From RGIG464 sp045643185 (GTDB lineage: Bacteria > Myxococcota_A > Bradymonadia > UBA4248), in the NCBI GenBank assembly GCA_045643185.1, contig JAZUKH010000112.1, positions 1 through 7,906 of the forward strand: a stretch of DNA of 7,906 nt. The letters run 5' to 3'. Shown one piece after another: positions 5,624 to 7,906 of this stretch. Position numbers and translations under genes: made by a program. The notes beneath the pieces were generated by a model. The model searched no databases and was not told where the DNA came from. It saw nothing but the letters and a program-made list of their open reading frames with translations. The stretch's first letter is position 1. Each line of letters starts with the position of its first letter.

Positions 5624-5652
5624 TTGAAATCTGCCTATATATGGCATAAACT
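5624..5652 (+). promoter_or_regulatory. Candidate promoter of the GAF-like gene
   Basis: TTGAAA (5624-5629) and TAAACT (5647-5652) are separated by 17 bases, a reasonable sigma-70-like pair with a moderate -10. It lies about 80 bases before the ATG. A GC-only dyad, GCGCG then CGCGC (5612-5623), directly abuts the -35 side. Confidence 0.33.
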
Positions 5653-5678
5653 GCCAGACCTAGTTGTTTGAAAAGGGC

Positions 5679-5695
5679 TGCAGTGCTGTACTGCA
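5679..5695. promoter_or_regulatory. Inverted repeat TGCAGT-N5-ACTGCA in the leader
   Basis: TGCAGT (5679-5684) and ACTGCA (5690-5695) form a perfect dyad with a five-base centre, 37 bases before the GAF-like ATG and downstream of the candidate promoter. It could be an operator or a small leader hairpin; no regulator is identified. Confidence 0.38.
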
Positions 5696-5732
5696 CATCG
5701 TTTCTCTATCTCAATGAGGTAAAAAAACCACA

Positions 5733-7469
5733 ATGACTGATTATTCTGCTGAATTTCTGAACCATCTTTCGCCGTGGAGCGAGTCGATCATTGACGTTCT
5801 TGGCGTACACCTTCATCGCTATCTGATGCCGCTTTTGATGGATCACAAAATCAGCCATCTTGGGGTTATGATCGGTTTTGAAGCGAGCCACATGCCAAGC
5901 ATGACGATGCGTGTTTCCGCATACGGCTCTGATGTCGATAAGATCGGCGTTTTGTACGAAGACCTCGTGATGGAAGCTCGCAAGCACACCGACATTGCGA
6001 CGCCGATCCAGTTGGAAGACGACGGCAAAATGCTGACGTTCTACCCCGTTCTATCGATCTCCGAGCCTGGTCGCGAACACATTCACGCGTTTGTGTTCAG
6101 CGAGAATGCCAAGATCTTTGACGTCGATATTTTTACAGTGGCACTCCGCACGCGCATTAACGAAGCGATCCGTTCGTTCCGTCACAACTCGCTTCGCATC
6201 ATGTTCGATGAGAGCGAAGGCCTGACGCCTAAAGAATTTTTGGATCGCGTGCTTGACCTCGTGCCGGTTTGGTGCGGTGCTGACCATTCGGCGTGCTTGA
6301 TCTTGTCCAGTTCACTCGAATCGATGGTCATGAGTGGCGTGGGTCCGGCACATTTCCAGATCGTGAATGAAAAGATCTACTGCACCCCGCGCGATGGCTC
6401 AGGCTCTTTCGACAACCTGTCTTCGCTCGAATTCGTTGTGAATCGTCTTGAATCGTCCGGTTTGATCGGTCACGCTTTTGATGAAGTTCGTCGTACCAAG
6501 AGTGTCGGTCTCAACATCTTTATTGGGGATTCCGAAACCGGTGACTGGTTCTCGATGGGCGAAATTCAGAAGAGCGCACATCGTATTGCCACGCATGCAC
6601 ACCGTCCCGATGAGAAACTCACGGTTCTGCTGCCGTTGCTCTGCGCAAATGAAGTCGGTGAATCCGAATTGCTCGGTTTCCTTTCGATCAACTTCTTCGA
6701 AATGATGCCGCTTGCTTCGTTGACGAGCCGCGTTCTTGAAACGCTCGCAACACGTCTCGGCACTTGGTTGCGCCGTTCATCCTTCTTTAGCCTTTCCGCG
6801 CAGCAGCTCTGGCTGCTCGAATGCGTTCGTGAAGAACAACTCGCTGCCGAACGCCTCTGTGGCAAGGTCAATGCGGATATGCCCGTCAACGACGTGCTCA
6901 ATCACTTCATCTCGAAAGTGAATCGCCTTATTGCCGATTCGACACACATTCCTTGCTTCGGTATCGGTTATCGTACCACCAACGACGATGGTGAAGAGAT
7001 CCTGCGTTTCCCCGAACTACAAGGCTTCTCGCGCTTCTCGAACATCGATCTGCCGATCTACGCGAATGAATTCCAGGATTCTTCGCTTTCCGCTCTGGCC
7101 GTGCGCCTCAATCGCGCGATCACTTTGACCGGCGGCGATAACAAAAACCAGAATAAGACATTCAACAACGAGATCTACGTCAACGAACGACTCGGTATTC
7201 TGTGCGATGCCCGTATGGAGCCCAATCTCAATGAGGATTGGCACCGCTTGAGCGACTATTACAAAATGGGTCGCGAAGGCACCAGCTACGCCGCGATCTG
7301 CTACCCGATCCGTATGAAAGACGAAGTCGTCGGTGTCATTGCCGTCGAAGTCGATCGCGATACAAACTGGGTTTGGTGGACCGGTTTTGGTTCCTACCTC
7401 TTCTATCGTCTGCTCGCCAACGAACTCGCCGCGGACTTCAGCCTCATCGGCCTTGACGTAGACGCTTAG
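5733..7469 (+). CDS. Protein with three GAF-like regions and no visible output domain, 578 aa
   Basis: I do not recognise a named family. The protein reads as three successive alpha/beta segments with GAF-like character. Region 1 (~15-148) ends in FTVALRTRINEAIRSF. Region 2 (~165-347) has EFLDRVLDLVPVWCGADHSACLIL, then VLLPLLCANEVGESELLGFLSINF and a closing helix RVLETLATRLGTWLRR. Region 3 (~387-570) has DVLNHFISKVNRLIADSTHIPCFGIGY, then SYAAICYPIRMKDEVVGVIAVEV and a closing helix. In regions 2 and 3, an opening helix, a central strand, a late hydrophobic strand pair (GFLSINF, GVIAVEV) and a last helix follow the GAF pattern; region 1 is weaker. No kinase, GGDEF, EAL, HD or DNA-binding domain, signal peptide or membrane segment is seen. 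GAF domains bind cyclic nucleotides or small ligands, or act as protein partners, so a cytoplasmic sensor or adaptor is likely. Start: ATG 5733 with GAGGT 12 bases upstream, a long spacing. Repeat copy B follows and probably terminates it. Confidence 0.88.
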   Translation: MTDYSAEFLNHLSPWSESIIDVLGVHLHRYLMPLLMDHKISHLGVMIGFEASHMPSMTMRVSAYGSDVDKIGVLYEDLVMEARKHTDIATPIQLEDDGKMLTFYPVLSISEPGREHIHAFVFSENAKIFDVDIFTVALRTRINEAIRSFRHNSLRIMFDESEGLTPKEFLDRVLDLVPVWCGADHSACLILSSSLESMVMSGVGPAHFQIVNEKIYCTPRDGSGSFDNLSSLEFVVNRLESSGLIGHAFDEVRRTKSVGLNIFIGDSETGDWFSMGEIQKSAHRIATHAHRPDEKLTVLLPLLCANEVGESELLGFLSINFFEMMPLASLTSRVLETLATRLGTWLRRSSFFSLSAQQLWLLECVREEQLAAERLCGKVNADMPVNDVLNHFISKVNRLIADSTHIPCFGIGYRTTNDDGEEILRFPELQGFSRFSNIDLPIYANEFQDSSLSALAVRLNRAITLTGGDNKNQNKTFNNEIYVNERLGILCDARMEPNLNEDWHRLSDYYKMGREGTSYAAICYPIRMKDEVVGVIAVEVDRDTNWVWWTGFGSYLFYRLLANELAADFSLIGLDVDA

Positions 7470-7538
7470 TTTGGTTCCCCCACAAGGTCGCTCACCCTCA
7501 CTTGACTTAATTATTGTTCAAACTCAGTTGAAGGTTAC

Positions 7539-7854
7539 CTGCGCGCCAAAGGCGCGCAGGGGGTTCGCCAGGGCGCGAACCCCCTACAACCCCCGCGCCC
7601 TTTTTTTGTCGGCCGTGTGGAACTCGCTTCGCTCAAACAAGCCACACGGCCGTATCAACATCAGGAACAGTTAAGGTAGATCATCGTAAACTCAATTTTG
7701 GAGTCGGCGGTCGCGACGACGTACCACGTTACGTCGCTACACTTCGGTTTCGAACCAGTGGAGATGCGAGGCTCTCACGTCTCTGCTCGCCCAATCTCAG
7801 CCTGCTTGCCTTCGGCTTCGCTACGGCTGAGATTTGGAATTTTGACCAGACAAT
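7539..7854 (+). repeat. Structured intergenic repeat, copy B (~316 bp)
   Basis: Same orientation and module order as copy A. Hairpin 1 is CTGCGCGCC (7539-7547) with GGCGCGCAG (7551-7559). Hairpin 2 is AGGGGGTTCGC (7558-7568) with GCGAACCCCCT (7575-7585). Then come a second CCCCC run, GCGCC and T7 (7601-7607). Hairpin 3 (7610-7620 with 7642-7652) is identical to A, loop included. Hairpin 4 is GCGACG (7713-7718) with CGTCGC (7732-7737). Hairpin 5 is AATCTCAGCC (7793-7802) with GGCTGAGATT (7825-7834), three base pairs longer than in A. Hairpins 1 and 2 share little sequence with A outside the AGGGGG...CCCCCT frame, yet both still pair. An extra segment near 7757-7783, GAGATGCGAG facing CTCACGTCTC, is missing in A and can itself fold imperfectly. 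Confidence 0.87.
7551..7607 (+). terminator. Probable terminator of the GAF-like gene, inside repeat copy B
   Basis: The 11-bp stem of hairpin 2 (7558-7568 with 7575-7585) is followed by a C-rich stretch and seven T (7601-7607). An alternative outer pairing, GGCGC and GGGGG (7551-7563) with CCCCC and GCGCC (7590-7599), would place a stem directly against the T tract. It is about 80 bases past the TAG at 7467, where a terminator is expected. Confidence 0.55.
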
Positions 7855-7906
7855 GCTTCGCTGAGTTGTAACTATTCCTGTGGAGCATTATCCCAATGAC
7901 TTTCTT

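Noticed and set aside
7471..7674. 67-codon plus-strand frame after the GAF-like gene
   Set aside because: It crosses the terminator and repeat B, has no ribosome site and no protein-like composition.
7896..7906. ATG at 7896 with GGAG ten bases upstream, possible next gene
   Set aside because: Only three full codons are visible before the window ends, too little to support a gene.

Overview
The window is about 7.9 kb of mixed-GC bacterial chromosome. It holds five full genes, mostly separated by intergenic spaces unusually rich in hairpins. A PilB-type pilus motor ATPase suggests a Gram-negative-style piliated bacterium. The pairing with a stand-alone PfkB sugar kinase and a GAF-like multidomain protein would fit a deltaproteobacterial or Myxococcota-like lineage. 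That placement is an impression only, since there is no rRNA or other marker.

Layout, left to right. (1) A minus-strand gene (109-1407, GTG start) encodes a 432-residue protein I do not recognise: basic N-terminus, helical middle, a tandem 14-residue repeat and a very acidic C-terminus. A possible next minus-strand gene is cut by the left edge. (2) A divergent intergenic region (1408-2040) carries repeat copy A, a ~318-bp multi-hairpin element, then two palindromes near a possible promoter. (3) A plus-strand PfkB-family carbohydrate/nucleoside kinase (2041-2973) ends at a clear intrinsic terminator. (4) A 268-bp gap has two stacked hairpins resembling the first modules of the repeat. (5) pilB (3242-4984) is complete, with tandem N-terminal MshEN motifs that predict cyclic-di-GMP binding and a full secretion-ATPase core. 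(6) Two tandem, partly overlapping hairpins ending in a T tract (4999-5086) lead directly into (7) a GNAT acetyltransferase (5108-5602). (8) A 578-residue protein with three GAF-like regions and no visible output domain (5733-7469) follows. (9) Repeat copy B (7539-7854) closes the window, in the same orientation as copy A and about 5.96 kb away. It probably also supplies the transcription terminator for the GAF-like gene.

The genes do not form one obvious operon: each plus-strand gene has its own leader, and strong terminators follow the kinase and pilB. The likely functional theme is signal-responsive surface motility (a c-di-GMP-sensing PilB, a possible sensory GAF protein), but any link between pilB and its neighbours is inference from proximity. 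The most unusual feature is the repeat family. Its two copies are nearly identical over long stretches, yet other parts differ completely in sequence while keeping the same hairpin architecture, the pattern expected of a structured, possibly transcribed element.
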